A stretch of DNA of 29,779 nucleotides from an uncultured Chromatiaceae bacterium (GCA_937978655.1 CALJUX010000010.1:1-29779); one strand, 5' to 3'; counted from the stretch's first letter, positions 16,164 through 24,791 are shown. A program made the numbers and translations. The notes: generated from the sequence alone by a model not told the origin.

Positions 16164-17132
16164 ATGTTATTAAAATCGGTAGACCACGTATTTTGGCTGG
16201 GCCGGTATCTGGAGCGGCTCGACGATACCGCGCGGCTGATCAATGCCACCAGTCATGTGTTGATTGACAGCCATCAGGATACGCAGTTTGGCTGGCCCAT
16301 CCTGCTGGATGTGCTGGGGCAGGACAGCACAGTGCTGCTGCAAAAGTTTCAGCAAGGCGACACGCCGCTCACGCTGGCGCAAACCGAACGGGCGGTGATG
16401 ACTTGCCTGATCAATGCACCGGACAGTCCGGTGTCGATTTGCGCTACCAGTACCGCGCTGAAACACAATGCCCGTACGCTGCGGCCTTTAATCCCGCGGG
16501 ATATGTGGGAAGAGCTGAATGCGCTGGATTTATTTTTGCAGCAACATTGCAGTACAGCGGTGAGCCGCCAACAGCGTTATCAACTGATGGCGGAAGTCAG
16601 CCGGCGCTGTCAGATGGTGGTCGGCGTGCTTGATGGCACTATGTTACGCGGGGATGCTTTTGATTTGTTTAACATTGGCCGGCATCTGGAGCGCGCCGAT
16701 ATGACAACCCGCATTATGGATGTGCTGGTGCTGCAGCAATTACAGCCAACCCAAATTAAAAGGCCAAAATTCCGTTGGTTGTCGGTGCTGAACGCTCTCG
16801 GCGGCATGGAATCTTATCAATATTATCTGGCCCGGCAAAAAGGTGATGTGGATGCCATTGATTATCTGCTGACTTATGCGGATTTTCCGCGATCGATCAG
16901 TTACTGTCTGAACCGGGTGGCGGCGTCGGCAAAGGCGTTGCCGCACGCCGCGGCAATTTTGCAGGATCTGCATCAGGTGCAGGTGTTATTAAAGCCACAG
17001 GCGCTGGCGGATTTATCCACAGTGCAGTTGCATAGCCTGATTGACGAACTGCAGGCTGGTATTATCGCGCTGCATCAGCAAATACTGGCACCTTGCCAGC
17101 AACCTGCTGCTGTTGTGCAATTGTCGGCCTGA
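16164..17132 (+). CDS. Alpha-E domain protein (DUF403)
   Basis: This 322-residue, almost wholly alpha-helical protein is a stand-alone alpha-E domain, the regular partner of circularly permuted ATP-grasp enzymes. Its biochemical role is unknown; it may be a scaffold or carry the peptide substrate. Two family repeats are visible: DHVFWLGRYLERLDDTARL (7-25) and NIGRHLERADMTTRIMDVL (170-188), both with Gly-Arg-x-x-Glu-Arg. GMESYQYYLARQ lies in the C-terminal half. There is no signal peptide or membrane segment. GAGGTG at 16152-16157 stands six bases before ATG, across the stop of the preceding gene. The next gene begins 18 bases after the stop. Confidence 0.9.
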   Translation: MLLKSVDHVFWLGRYLERLDDTARLINATSHVLIDSHQDTQFGWPILLDVLGQDSTVLLQKFQQGDTPLTLAQTERAVMTCLINAPDSPVSICATSTALKHNARTLRPLIPRDMWEELNALDLFLQQHCSTAVSRQQRYQLMAEVSRRCQMVVGVLDGTMLRGDAFDLFNIGRHLERADMTTRIMDVLVLQQLQPTQIKRPKFRWLSVLNALGGMESYQYYLARQKGDVDAIDYLLTYADFPRSISYCLNRVAASAKALPHAAAILQDLHQVQVLLKPQALADLSTVQLHSLIDELQAGIIALHQQILAPCQQPAAVVQLSA

Positions 17133-17150
17133 GTATCAAAAGGACCCACA

Positions 17151-19550
17151 GTGACCGCATTGAACGCCGGGTACCACAGCAAGCTGATGCACTTGGCAAC
17201 GCAGCAGGCTGGTTTGCCGTTATTGTTCCGTGAGCTGCAGCAGCAATTGCGCGAAAACGCTGCGGGTTTTGGCTCCGTGGCGGCAGCGCAGCGGCAGTTG
17301 GATCCGCTCCCGCTGCTGCTGAGCGAACAGGACTGGTGTCAGCTTGAAGCGGGTATGTTGCAGCGGCAACAGTTGCTGCAACTGGTACTGGCTGATCTGT
17401 ATGGGCCACAGCAATATATCCGGCCGGATCTGTTACCCGCCGATGCGGTATTTCGCTCGCCGGGCTTCTTGCTCAGTGCTGTGGGTTTAGTGTCTGCAGG
17501 CACAGACTGGTTACCGCTGCTGAGTATGGATCTGGTGCAAACCGCAACCGGTCAGTGGCAGGTGCTGGCGGATCACGCCTTGCTGCCGGCAGGCCTTGGT
17601 TATCTGGTGGAACACCGGCTGGCTTTTAATCATCTGGCGCCGTTGCTGGCGCTGGACATGCCCAAAGCGCAAATCGCTGGTTTTTACCGGCGTTTACAAC
17701 AAAGCCTGCAAGGCGGCAGCGTGCCTGAGGCGCTGGCCGGGCTTTGGATTAGCTCGGTGCATAGCGGTCATTATTTTGAACAGGCCTATCTTGCCAATTA
17801 TCTGGATATCGCCGTGGTGCACGGCGCCGATTTGACCTTTCGCGACGGCGCACTTTGGTTAAAAACCCTGACCGGGCTCAAACCTGTCACTGCCTTATTG
17901 CGTTATTTACCTGATGCGCAGACCGATCCGCTGGAACTTGAAACGGCAGCGGGCGGCTGTGCCGGTTTCTTACAAAGTATCCGGCAGCAACAGCTGAGTT
18001 GTCTGAACCCGCCGGGCAGCAGTGTGCTTGATACTGGCGTGTTACAGCCGTTTTTACCGGGCTTATGTCAGGCTGTACTGGGTGAGCCATTATTGCTGGC
18101 GCAGCCGGAGGCGCTTTGGCTCGGCCGTCCGGCGCAATTGCAACAGTTCCTGGCTGCGCCTGCCGGGTTTCGCCTGGGTCGCATCAGTGATCAGCAGCAG
18201 TTTGTACCTGCTTCGCTAAGCGCCGCAGCGATGTCGGCTTTGCTTGAGCAAGTACAGCAGGACAGTGGCGACTACATCGCAACGGCGTTATTAACGCTGC
18301 AGGACGAACCTTGCTGGCAGCCGGGCACCGGTGTTTATCAGGCTTGTGCTGCTTTGCGGCTGTTTAGTCTTTGCGGGGCGCAGCAGACGCCGGTGGTACT
18401 GCCCGGTGGTTATGCACAGTTGTTTGCCGACTCATTGCAATTGCAGACCGGCGATGTTGCAGTTTCGCAGGTTGTCAAAGACGTCTGGGTACTGGCGGAT
18501 CGGGGCGTGACAGCCAGTCTGTTGCAAAACAGCAGCGGTGCGCTGGACTTATCAAGGCACAGCGGTCTGGTGACCAGCCGGGTGGCAGACCACTTGTTTT
18601 GGCTGGGTCGTTACAATGAACGGCTGAATCAGATTTGCCGGGCGTTAAGGGCGGCGCTGTCGATGGTGAATGCCGGCACCGGTGCGGCAGAGTTGCAGGA
18701 TGTCGCTCCGTTGTTGCAGTTTTGCCGCCAGGCCAATGGATTCGCTACCGATCTGGACCAGCTGCTGCAGCAACTGTTTGACCCGTCACAGCCGGGCAGC
18801 CTGTTTGCCATTTTGCAGGCGTTGTTATTTAACGCGCAATCCGCCCGCGAGTATTTTGCTGCCGATACCTGGCTGGTTCTGGACAAATTACAACAAGCGC
18901 TGCGGGCCTTACCCGAGTTACAGCAACAAAGCGCTGGCGTATTTTTAGCCGGCCCTTGTCTGCGTCAGCTCGACGACATTATTTTGCTGCAAACGGCGCT
19001 GTATGGCCTGAACAATGAAACCATGAGCCGGACTCAGGCACTGCGGCTGATGGATTTAGGCCAGCATATTGAACGCGGTTTACAAACGGCGGCTTTGCTG
19101 CAACTGGTATTTGTGCCCCCTCAGGGAGCGCCACGGCCATCGGCGCCGCTGATGGAAGCGGTGCTGCGGCTGGCGGATACGGTGAACACCTATCGCCGGC
19201 GTTATCGCAGTCAATTGCATCCGCTGGCGGTGATTGATTTATTGGTATTTGACGACAGCACACCACGCTCGGTCGGTTACCAGTGTTTGCGCATTCAGCG
19301 CCAGTGTGCTGATTTGCCCAAGCTCGCTGCACAGCCGGGCCTCTCGGCGGAGCAACGGCTGGCGCTGGAGCTGGTGAGCTTGCTGCAACTGAGCGAACCG
19401 CACTCGTTGTTTGATGCCGAACAGGGCGCGACGCCGGCGCTTGGCTTGCTGCTCAGTCAAATCCAGCACCGGCTAAAATTATTGTCGGACAGCATCACGT
19501 TGTCTTATTTTAATCACGCGCCGCCCAGCAGCAGCTGGCAGAGTTTTTGA
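17151..19550 (+). CDS. Fusion of a degenerate circularly permuted ATP-grasp domain and an alpha-E domain
   Basis: This 799-residue protein repeats the two preceding genes in one chain. Residues 1 to about 465 align in order with the ATP-grasp protein, but its key residues are lost: VLEDNLRVPSG becomes VLADHALLPAG (138-148), the Lys-containing KPANESGGYG region becomes an LAAPAGFRLGR-like stretch (334-344), DLRPF becomes AALRLF (400-405), and the glycine-rich NSSQGGGSKDTW reduces to VVKDVW (441-446). It is probably a non-catalytic partner. Residues from about 474 form an alpha-E domain with RVADHLFWLGRYNERLNQIC and, later, LGQHIERGLQTAALL. The start is GTG at 17151 with AGGA (17141-17144) six bases before it. 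Fusions of this kind are known in the family; the function is unknown. Confidence 0.85.
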   Translation: MTALNAGYHSKLMHLATQQAGLPLLFRELQQQLRENAAGFGSVAAAQRQLDPLPLLLSEQDWCQLEAGMLQRQQLLQLVLADLYGPQQYIRPDLLPADAVFRSPGFLLSAVGLVSAGTDWLPLLSMDLVQTATGQWQVLADHALLPAGLGYLVEHRLAFNHLAPLLALDMPKAQIAGFYRRLQQSLQGGSVPEALAGLWISSVHSGHYFEQAYLANYLDIAVVHGADLTFRDGALWLKTLTGLKPVTALLRYLPDAQTDPLELETAAGGCAGFLQSIRQQQLSCLNPPGSSVLDTGVLQPFLPGLCQAVLGEPLLLAQPEALWLGRPAQLQQFLAAPAGFRLGRISDQQQFVPASLSAAAMSALLEQVQQDSGDYIATALLTLQDEPCWQPGTGVYQACAALRLFSLCGAQQTPVVLPGGYAQLFADSLQLQTGDVAVSQVVKDVWVLADRGVTASLLQNSSGALDLSRHSGLVTSRVADHLFWLGRYNERLNQICRALRAALSMVNAGTGAAELQDVAPLLQFCRQANGFATDLDQLLQQLFDPSQPGSLFAILQALLFNAQSAREYFAADTWLVLDKLQQALRALPELQQQSAGVFLAGPCLRQLDDIILLQTALYGLNNETMSRTQALRLMDLGQHIERGLQTAALLQLVFVPPQGAPRPSAPLMEAVLRLADTVNTYRRRYRSQLHPLAVIDLLVFDDSTPRSVGYQCLRIQRQCADLPKLAAQPGLSAEQRLALELVSLLQLSEPHSLFDAEQGATPALGLLLSQIQHRLKLLSDSITLSYFNHAPPSSSWQSF

Positions 19551-19584
19551 TGATGGGCATTTTTATTGGCATTGCGGAGGTCCG

Positions 19585-20451
19585 GTGCGTTATCAGCTCA
19601 ATCATCTGACCCGCTATCAGTATCAAAGGCCGATCGCGAACAGCTATAACCTGACCTGCCTGCAGCCCCGGCAATTGCCCTGGCAACAAGTGTTGGACGT
19701 GCAGCTTAACGTCACGCCAGCGCCTTGCGCGCAGTACGCGCATCTGGATTTGTTTGGCAATCAACGCCAATTGCTGCATTTATTAGCGCCACATCAGCAC
19801 ATGACTGTCGAGTTGCAGGCGTTGGTTGAAGTGAAGCCCCGACAGCTGGCGGCCCAGCTTGGCAGCGGTCTCTCACTGACAGATGCCACAGATCCGCGTC
19901 AGCTAACCGACCCTGTTGTCGCTTTGTGCCGGCATGCCAGTCGTAACATCCCGCTGCTGGCGGATGCTGCTGCGCTCTGGCTGCAGGTGTTCCGGCCTGA
20001 GCTGTCGATGCTACAGAATGTCGCGTTACTCAATCAGCTGATTTATCAGGAATTCCAATACGACCCTGAGTTCAGCACTGTGGTCACACCTATTGCGGAT
20101 GTGCTTAGTCATCAGCGCGGCGTTTGCCAGGATTTTGCGCAATTGGCGATTAGCTGTTTACGTAGTCATGGCATTGCCGCCCGTTATGTCAGTGGTTATC
20201 TGGAGACAAGGCCACCGCCGGGGCAGCCACGCCTGCAGGGCGCTGATGCCTCGCATGCCTGGTTTGCGGTATTTGATCCAATACTAGGCTGGGTTGATTT
20301 TGACCCGACCAACAATGTGCTGGCGGATGTGCAGCATCTGACGCTGGCATTTGGCCGTGATTATGCTGATGTGGTGCCATTAAAAGGTGTGTTGCAGGGC
20401 AGTGGCGAGCATCAGTTGCAGGTTGCGGTCGATGTGTTGGCGCTGGAATAA
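19585..20451 (+). CDS. Transglutaminase-like cysteine peptidase family protein
   Basis: This 288-residue protein has a bacterial transglutaminase N-terminal beta domain (1 to about 90, opening YQLNHLTRYQYQRPI) and a papain-like core. The catalytic triad is intact: Cys181 in QRGVCQDFAQLA, His224 in ASHAWFAVF and Asp240 in WVDFDPTNN. Bacterial members act as peptidases or amidases more often than cross-linkers; the substrate is unknown. There is no signal peptide, so it should act in the cytosol beside the ATP-grasp enzymes, perhaps cutting or recycling what they join. The start is GTG at 19585, with a perfect GGAGG (19576-19580) four bases before it. It is the last gene of the operon, ending at a hairpin before convergent mutS. 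Confidence 0.9.
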   Translation: MRYQLNHLTRYQYQRPIANSYNLTCLQPRQLPWQQVLDVQLNVTPAPCAQYAHLDLFGNQRQLLHLLAPHQHMTVELQALVEVKPRQLAAQLGSGLSLTDATDPRQLTDPVVALCRHASRNIPLLADAAALWLQVFRPELSMLQNVALLNQLIYQEFQYDPEFSTVVTPIADVLSHQRGVCQDFAQLAISCLRSHGIAARYVSGYLETRPPPGQPRLQGADASHAWFAVFDPILGWVDFDPTNNVLADVQHLTLAFGRDYADVVPLKGVLQGSGEHQLQVAVDVLALE

Positions 20452-20454
20452 ACA

Positions 20455-20487
20455 ACGGTACCAGCGTAGAGGCTGGCACCGTTTTTT
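20455..20487. terminator. Terminator between the transglutaminase gene and mutS, possibly bidirectional
   Basis: ACGGTACCAGC (20455-20465) pairs with GCTGGCACCGT (20472-20482) with one A-C mismatch and a six-base loop, ending in six T on the plus strand. Read from the minus strand the same stem is followed by a T-rich stretch, so it may also end mutS transcripts. Confidence 0.8.
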
Positions 20488-20504
20488 GGTGAGAGGCGGC
20501 TGAT

Positions 20505-23081
20505 TTAAAGCTGACGTTTCAGCGCAAACAATAAATCCAGCGCCTGGCGTGGCGTTAAATCATCCGGCTCCACCCCGGCCAGTTGGGTCAGTATCGGGTG
20601 TGGCGCAGCTTCGGCAAATAAATCAGCCTGAGCCGGCAGGCCCGCTTTCGCAGCGCTGTCGGCTTTAGGCTGCTGTTGCTCCAGTGCCGCGAGTTTACGC
20701 TGCGCCTGACGGATCACCGTTTTAGGCACGCCAGCGAGCTGTGCCACCTGTAGGCCATAACTTTTACTGGCCGCCCCCGGCTGTACCTGATGCATAAACA
20801 CAATATGTTCGTCATGTTCGACCGCATCCAGATGGATGTTGGCGACACCGCTCAGTAACGACGGTAAATCGGTCAGTTCAAAATAATGCGTGGCAAATAA
20901 AGTCAGTGCTTTGAGTTTGGTGGCGAGATATTCGGCACAGGCCCAGGCCAAAGACAAACCGTCATAAGTACTGGTGCCGCGGCCGATTTCATCCATCAAT
21001 ACCAGGCTTTGCGCGGTGGCGTGATGCAAAATAGTCGCGGTTTCAGTCATTTCCACCATAAAAGTCGAACGACCCGACGCCAGGTCATCCGAAGCGCCGA
21101 CCCGGGTAAAGATCCGGTCTATAGGCCCCAAAGTTGCCGCTTGCGCCGGGACAAAACTACCGATATAAGCCATCAGCACAATAAGGGCGGCCTGGCGCAT
21201 ATAAGTTGATTTACCGCCCATATTCGGGCCTGTCACCACCAGCAAATGCCGGTGTGGTGTCAGTTCCAGCGGGTTGGCAATAAAAGGCTCACTGGTCATC
21301 TGCTCTACAACCGGATGACGGCCTTGCTCGATATGGATGCCTGTGTCGGCGACCAGTGTTGGCTGGCAATAATTGAGCCGCACTGCGCGTTCGGCGAAGT
21401 TGGTCAGGACGTCCAGTTCCGACAAACTGGCAGCGAGTTGTTGCAGTGTGGCCAAATCCGGCGCAATCAACTCAAACAGTTGTTCATACAATTGTTTTTC
21501 AAGGGCTAAGGCTTTGCTTTCGCTGCCAAGCACCTTGTCTTCATATTCTTTTAGTTCCGGAATAATGTAGCGTTCGTTGTTTTTCAGCGTCTGACGGCGG
21601 ATGTAGTCCGGCGGCACCGCATCGGCCGCGGCGCGACCGGTTTCGATGTAATAACCAGCCACTTTATTAAAACCAACTTTCAGTGAAGCAATACCGGTGC
21701 GGGCTTTTTCGCGTTGCTCCAGCTGCTCCAGATAATCTGTCGCGCCTTTGGCTAAGGCCCGCCATTGGTCGAGTTCAGCTGAATAACCTTCGGCAATCAC
21801 ACCACCATCGCGAATAAGCACCGGCGGGTTGTCGATAATGGCACGCTCTAGCAGTTCAGTCAGGGCCGGCATCGGTTCGCAATCTGCTGCCAGTTGCTGT
21901 AAGCGTTGGCTTTGCAATTGGCTCAGCAGCGGTGTCAGTTCTGGTAATTGCTGCAGCGCCTGACGCAGCCTGGCGAAATCGCGTGGCCGCGCACTGCGTA
22001 GCGCCAGCCGGGCGACAATCCGCTCAATGTCGCCAATCTGTTTCAGCAGTGGTTGTAACTCGGCATCATATTGCTGCAGTTCGCTGACGGCCAGATGGCG
22101 CGCTGTGATAATGGCCTGATCCCGCAGCGGGGCATGGATCCAACGTTTTAATAAGCGGCTGCCCATTGCGGTCTGACATTGATCCAGCACTGCAGCGAGG
22201 GAATGCGCATATTGGCCGTTCAGCGTTTGGGTCAGCTCCAGATTACGCCGGGTCGCCGCGTCCAGTACTATATGGTCACTGTGTTTTTCTAAGGAAATAC
22301 TGCGCAAATGCGGCAGATTGGCGCGTTGAGTATCTTTAACATATTGCAGCAGACAACCGGCAGCCATCAAACCAAAGCGGGCGTCCTGCACACCAAAACT
22401 TTGTAAATCACGGGTGCCGAATTGCTGGCACAGCGCGCGTTCGGCGCTGCTTTGTTCAAAATCCCATACCGGCCGGCGGCGCGCGCCTTTACGCGCCAAC
22501 ACCAGTTCCGGTAAGGGCTGGTCCTCACAATACAATAATTCAGCCGGATTGAGCCGCTGCAACAGCGCGGCGAGGTCGTCCTCGCCTGGTAATTCAGTCA
22601 GCACAAAACGACCGGCACTTAAATCGAGATACGCCAGGCCAAATTGTTGTTTATGCTGATAAACTGCAGCCAGTAAAGTGTCCTGGCGTTCCTGCAGTAA
22701 GGCTTCGTCGGTGACAGTACCGGGCGTCACCACCCGTACCACTTTGCGATCAACCGGGCCTTTACTGGTCGCCGGGTCGCCAACCTGTTCACAAATAGCC
22801 ACAGATTCGCCAAGCTGCACCAGCCGCGCCAGATAGTTTTCCACCGCATGATGCGGCACGCCTGCCATCGGGATCGGGGCGCCGGCCGACTGACCGCGTT
22901 TGGTCAGCGAGATATCCAGCAATGCCGCCGCTTTTTTCGCATCGTCATAAAACAGCTCATAAAAATCGCCCATCCGGTAGAACAGTAAAATCTCCGGATT
23001 TTCGGCTTTGAGCGCGAGGTATTGTTGCATCATCGGCGTATGGGCAGTTGTCGCTTGCCCGGTCTGGATTTCTGACGGCAT
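20505..23081 (-). CDS. mutS: DNA mismatch repair protein MutS
   Basis: MutS recognises mismatches and small loops and recruits MutL. It has 858 residues (E. coli 853). The N-terminal mismatch-reading motif is Phe40-Tyr-Glu42 in RMGDFYELF. The MutS core has the clamp and lever regions, and the ATPase carries the Walker A VTGPNMGGKSTYMRQ with Lys624, the LMDEIGRGTSTYDG signature and the ATHYFEL motif. The C-terminal tail has a Gln/Ala-rich linker and ends in the dimer/tetramer region LTPRQALDLLFALKRQ. The start is the ATG read from 23081, matching the E. coli N-terminus (HTPMMQQYL); no clear Shine-Dalgarno precedes it. It is the only minus-strand gene here, convergent with the ATP-grasp operon and divergent from pncC, 34 bases away. 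Confidence 0.98.
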   Translation of the reverse strand: MPSEIQTGQATTAHTPMMQQYLALKAENPEILLFYRMGDFYELFYDDAKKAAALLDISLTKRGQSAGAPIPMAGVPHHAVENYLARLVQLGESVAICEQVGDPATSKGPVDRKVVRVVTPGTVTDEALLQERQDTLLAAVYQHKQQFGLAYLDLSAGRFVLTELPGEDDLAALLQRLNPAELLYCEDQPLPELVLARKGARRRPVWDFEQSSAERALCQQFGTRDLQSFGVQDARFGLMAAGCLLQYVKDTQRANLPHLRSISLEKHSDHIVLDAATRRNLELTQTLNGQYAHSLAAVLDQCQTAMGSRLLKRWIHAPLRDQAIITARHLAVSELQQYDAELQPLLKQIGDIERIVARLALRSARPRDFARLRQALQQLPELTPLLSQLQSQRLQQLAADCEPMPALTELLERAIIDNPPVLIRDGGVIAEGYSAELDQWRALAKGATDYLEQLEQREKARTGIASLKVGFNKVAGYYIETGRAAADAVPPDYIRRQTLKNNERYIIPELKEYEDKVLGSESKALALEKQLYEQLFELIAPDLATLQQLAASLSELDVLTNFAERAVRLNYCQPTLVADTGIHIEQGRHPVVEQMTSEPFIANPLELTPHRHLLVVTGPNMGGKSTYMRQAALIVLMAYIGSFVPAQAATLGPIDRIFTRVGASDDLASGRSTFMVEMTETATILHHATAQSLVLMDEIGRGTSTYDGLSLAWACAEYLATKLKALTLFATHYFELTDLPSLLSGVANIHLDAVEHDEHIVFMHQVQPGAASKSYGLQVAQLAGVPKTVIRQAQRKLAALEQQQPKADSAAKAGLPAQADLFAEAAPHPILTQLAGVEPDDLTPRQALDLLFALKRQL

Positions 23082-23084
23082 AAT
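23055..23084 (+). promoter_or_regulatory. Candidate promoter for pncC inside the mutS start region
   Basis: TTGCCC (23055-23060) and CATAAT (23079-23084) are 18 bases apart; the -10 hexamer overlaps the mutS start codon on the other strand. If real, pncC expression and mutS initiation compete for the same DNA. Confidence 0.3.
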
Positions 23085-23115
23085 TAAAATTCTGATGTCC
23101 CAAAATGGAATGAAA

Positions 23116-23628
23116 ATGACAGTTCCGGCCCATACCGAGACACTGGCCTCTGCACTGGGTCAGCTATTATTGCGGAAAAAGCTCAGTATCACCACCGCCG
23201 AATCCTGTACTGGCGGCGGTATCTCTTATGCGTTGACCGCTATTCCCGGCAGCTCTGCTTATCTGGACCGCAGTTTTGTCACTTACAGCAATAAGGCCAA
23301 GCAGCAATTATTGGGCGTTAAAAGCGCGACATTACTGCAGTTTGGCGCCGTCAGTGAAGAGACCGTCGGTGAAATGGCGGCAGGTGCTGCGGCCGCCGCC
23401 GGTGCAGATTGCGCTATGGCGGTGTCGGGTATCGCCGGCCCGGATGGCGGCAGTGCCTTAAAGCCGGTGGGGACTGTCTGTTTTGGTTTTTATCTGCTGG
23501 GCGCGGTCGCCACAGTGCGAATTCTGCTGCACGGCGACAGATCGGCGGTCCGGCAGCAAAGTATCGATTTTGCTTTGCAGCAGATGATTCAGTTGTTGAC
23601 AGCACAAACTGATTCAACTACTGTATGA
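23116..23628 (+). CDS. pncC: Nicotinamide-nucleotide amidase PncC (CinA C-terminal family)
   Basis: PncC deamidates nicotinamide mononucleotide to nicotinate mononucleotide, recycling the product of NAD-dependent DNA ligase. It has 170 residues (E. coli 165). The serine nucleophile is Ser30 in TTAESCTGGG. Other motifs are SSAYLDRSFVTYSNKAK, FGAVSEETVGEMAAGA, and SGIAGPDGGS with KPVGTVCFGF. The start at 23116 is chosen from GGAA (23107-23110) and homology; in-frame ATGs at 23095 and 23110 add 7 or 2 residues. The longer frame from 23008 runs antisense into mutS and is rejected. Its stop lies within the recA LexA box, so the two genes touch. Only the amidase domain is present, without the N-terminal CinA part. 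Confidence 0.94.
   Translation: MTVPAHTETLASALGQLLLRKKLSITTAESCTGGGISYALTAIPGSSAYLDRSFVTYSNKAKQQLLGVKSATLLQFGAVSEETVGEMAAGAAAAAGADCAMAVSGIAGPDGGSALKPVGTVCFGFYLLGAVATVRILLHGDRSAVRQQSIDFALQQMIQLLTAQTDSTTV
23596..23624 (+). promoter_or_regulatory. recA promoter
   Basis: A perfect -35 TTGACA (23596-23601) lies 17 bases before TACTGT (23619-23624), a weak -10 that runs into the LexA box. The promoter lies within the last codons of pncC. Transcription would start near 23631, about 40 bases before the recA ATG. Confidence 0.6.
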
Positions 23629-23636
23629 GCATACAG
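23621..23636. promoter_or_regulatory. LexA operator (SOS box) of recA
   Basis: CTGTATGAGCATACAG fits CTGT-N8-ACAG with a symmetric interior, and is identical to the E. coli recA operator as I know it. It overlaps the pncC stop codon (23626-23628) and the candidate recA -10, so bound LexA would block recA initiation until DNA damage. Confidence 0.93.
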
Positions 23637-23671
23637 CATTTCAGGCGAAACCCTTTTTTCCGGAGTTCCAG

Positions 23672-24730
23672 ATGGACGACAATAAACAAAAAGCCCTCAG
23701 CGCAGCCTTAAGCCAAATCGAGCGTCAGTTCGGTAAAGGTTCAATCATGAAGCTCGGCGATAACACCTCGCTGGAGATTGATGCTATCTCTACCGGCTCT
23801 TTAGGTCTGGACATTGCGCTGGGCATTGGCGGTTTACCTTGTGGTCGTATCGTTGAAATCTATGGTCCTGAATCTTCAGGTAAAACGACCTTAACTTTGC
23901 AGGTGATTGCAGAAGCGCAAAAAATGGGTAAAACCTGTGCCTTTATCGACGCGGAGCATGCACTGGATCCAATTTATGCCGGTAAGCTCGGGGTTAAAAT
24001 CGACGACCTGTTGGTGTCACAGCCTGATACTGGCGAACAAGCCTTAGAAATTTGCGACATGCTGGTTCGCTCTGCTGCAGTAGACGTGATCATCGTCGAC
24101 TCGGTCGCTGCACTGACACCAAAAGCAGAAATTGAAGGTGATATGGGTGACAGTCATGTCGGTCTGCAAGCCCGTCTGATGTCACAAGCGCTGCGTAAAC
24201 TGACAGGCAATATCAAACGCTCCAATACCTTGTGTATTTTCATCAACCAAATCCGGATGAAAATCGGTGTGATGTTCGGCAATCCAGAAACGACCACCGG
24301 TGGTAACGCGCTGAAATTCTACGCCTCAGTCCGTCTGGATATTCGCCGGATTGGTTCTGTTAAAGAAGGCGAAGAAGTGGTGGGTAACGAAACCCGCGTT
24401 AAAGTGGTGAAAAACAAAGTCGCACCGCCGTTCCGTCAGGCTGAATTTATCATCCAGTACGGTGCTGGCATCAGTAAAACCGGCGAGCTTATTGATTTAG
24501 GCGTTGCGGAAAAACTGGTGGATAAAGCTGGTGCCTGGTACGCCTATAAAGGCAATAAGATCGGCCAGGGTAAAGCGAATGCGATGAAGTATCTGGCGGA
24601 AAATCCAGCCGTGGCACAGGAGATTGAAACTGAGCTGCGTAACCGCCTGTTGCTGCAGCCGACCAAAGGTACCTCTGCGACTGAAGAGACCATGCTGGCT
24701 GAACCTGCGGAGTTAGACGAAGAGTTCTGA
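23672..24730 (+). CDS. recA: Recombinase RecA
   Basis: RecA forms ATP-bound filaments on single-stranded DNA, carries out strand exchange and triggers LexA self-cleavage. It has 352 residues (E. coli 353). The Walker A is GPESSGKT (65-72); further motifs are FIDAEHALDP, the Walker B region VDVIIVDSVAALTPKAE, the DNA-binding loop 2 around NPETTTGGNALKFYAS, and the acidic tail ending LAEPAELDEEF. CGGAG at 23661-23665 stands six bases before ATG. It is preceded by pncC, as in E. coli, and under a LexA box. No recX follows; the next gene is metA, after a strong terminator. Confidence 0.99.
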   Translation: MDDNKQKALSAALSQIERQFGKGSIMKLGDNTSLEIDAISTGSLGLDIALGIGGLPCGRIVEIYGPESSGKTTLTLQVIAEAQKMGKTCAFIDAEHALDPIYAGKLGVKIDDLLVSQPDTGEQALEICDMLVRSAAVDVIIVDSVAALTPKAEIEGDMGDSHVGLQARLMSQALRKLTGNIKRSNTLCIFINQIRMKIGVMFGNPETTTGGNALKFYASVRLDIRRIGSVKEGEEVVGNETRVKVVKNKVAPPFRQAEFIIQYGAGISKTGELIDLGVAEKLVDKAGAWYAYKGNKIGQGKANAMKYLAENPAVAQEIETELRNRLLLQPTKGTSATEETMLAEPAELDEEF

Positions 24731-24791
24731 TACGCCCGGTAAAAGGTTCTCTGATGGTGTCTTGGCTTGGTTACTGAATCCAGACACTAGT

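Noticed and set aside
23008..23115. Longer PncC from ATG 23008
   Set aside because: The added 36 residues are antisense to the mutS N-terminus and lack homology.
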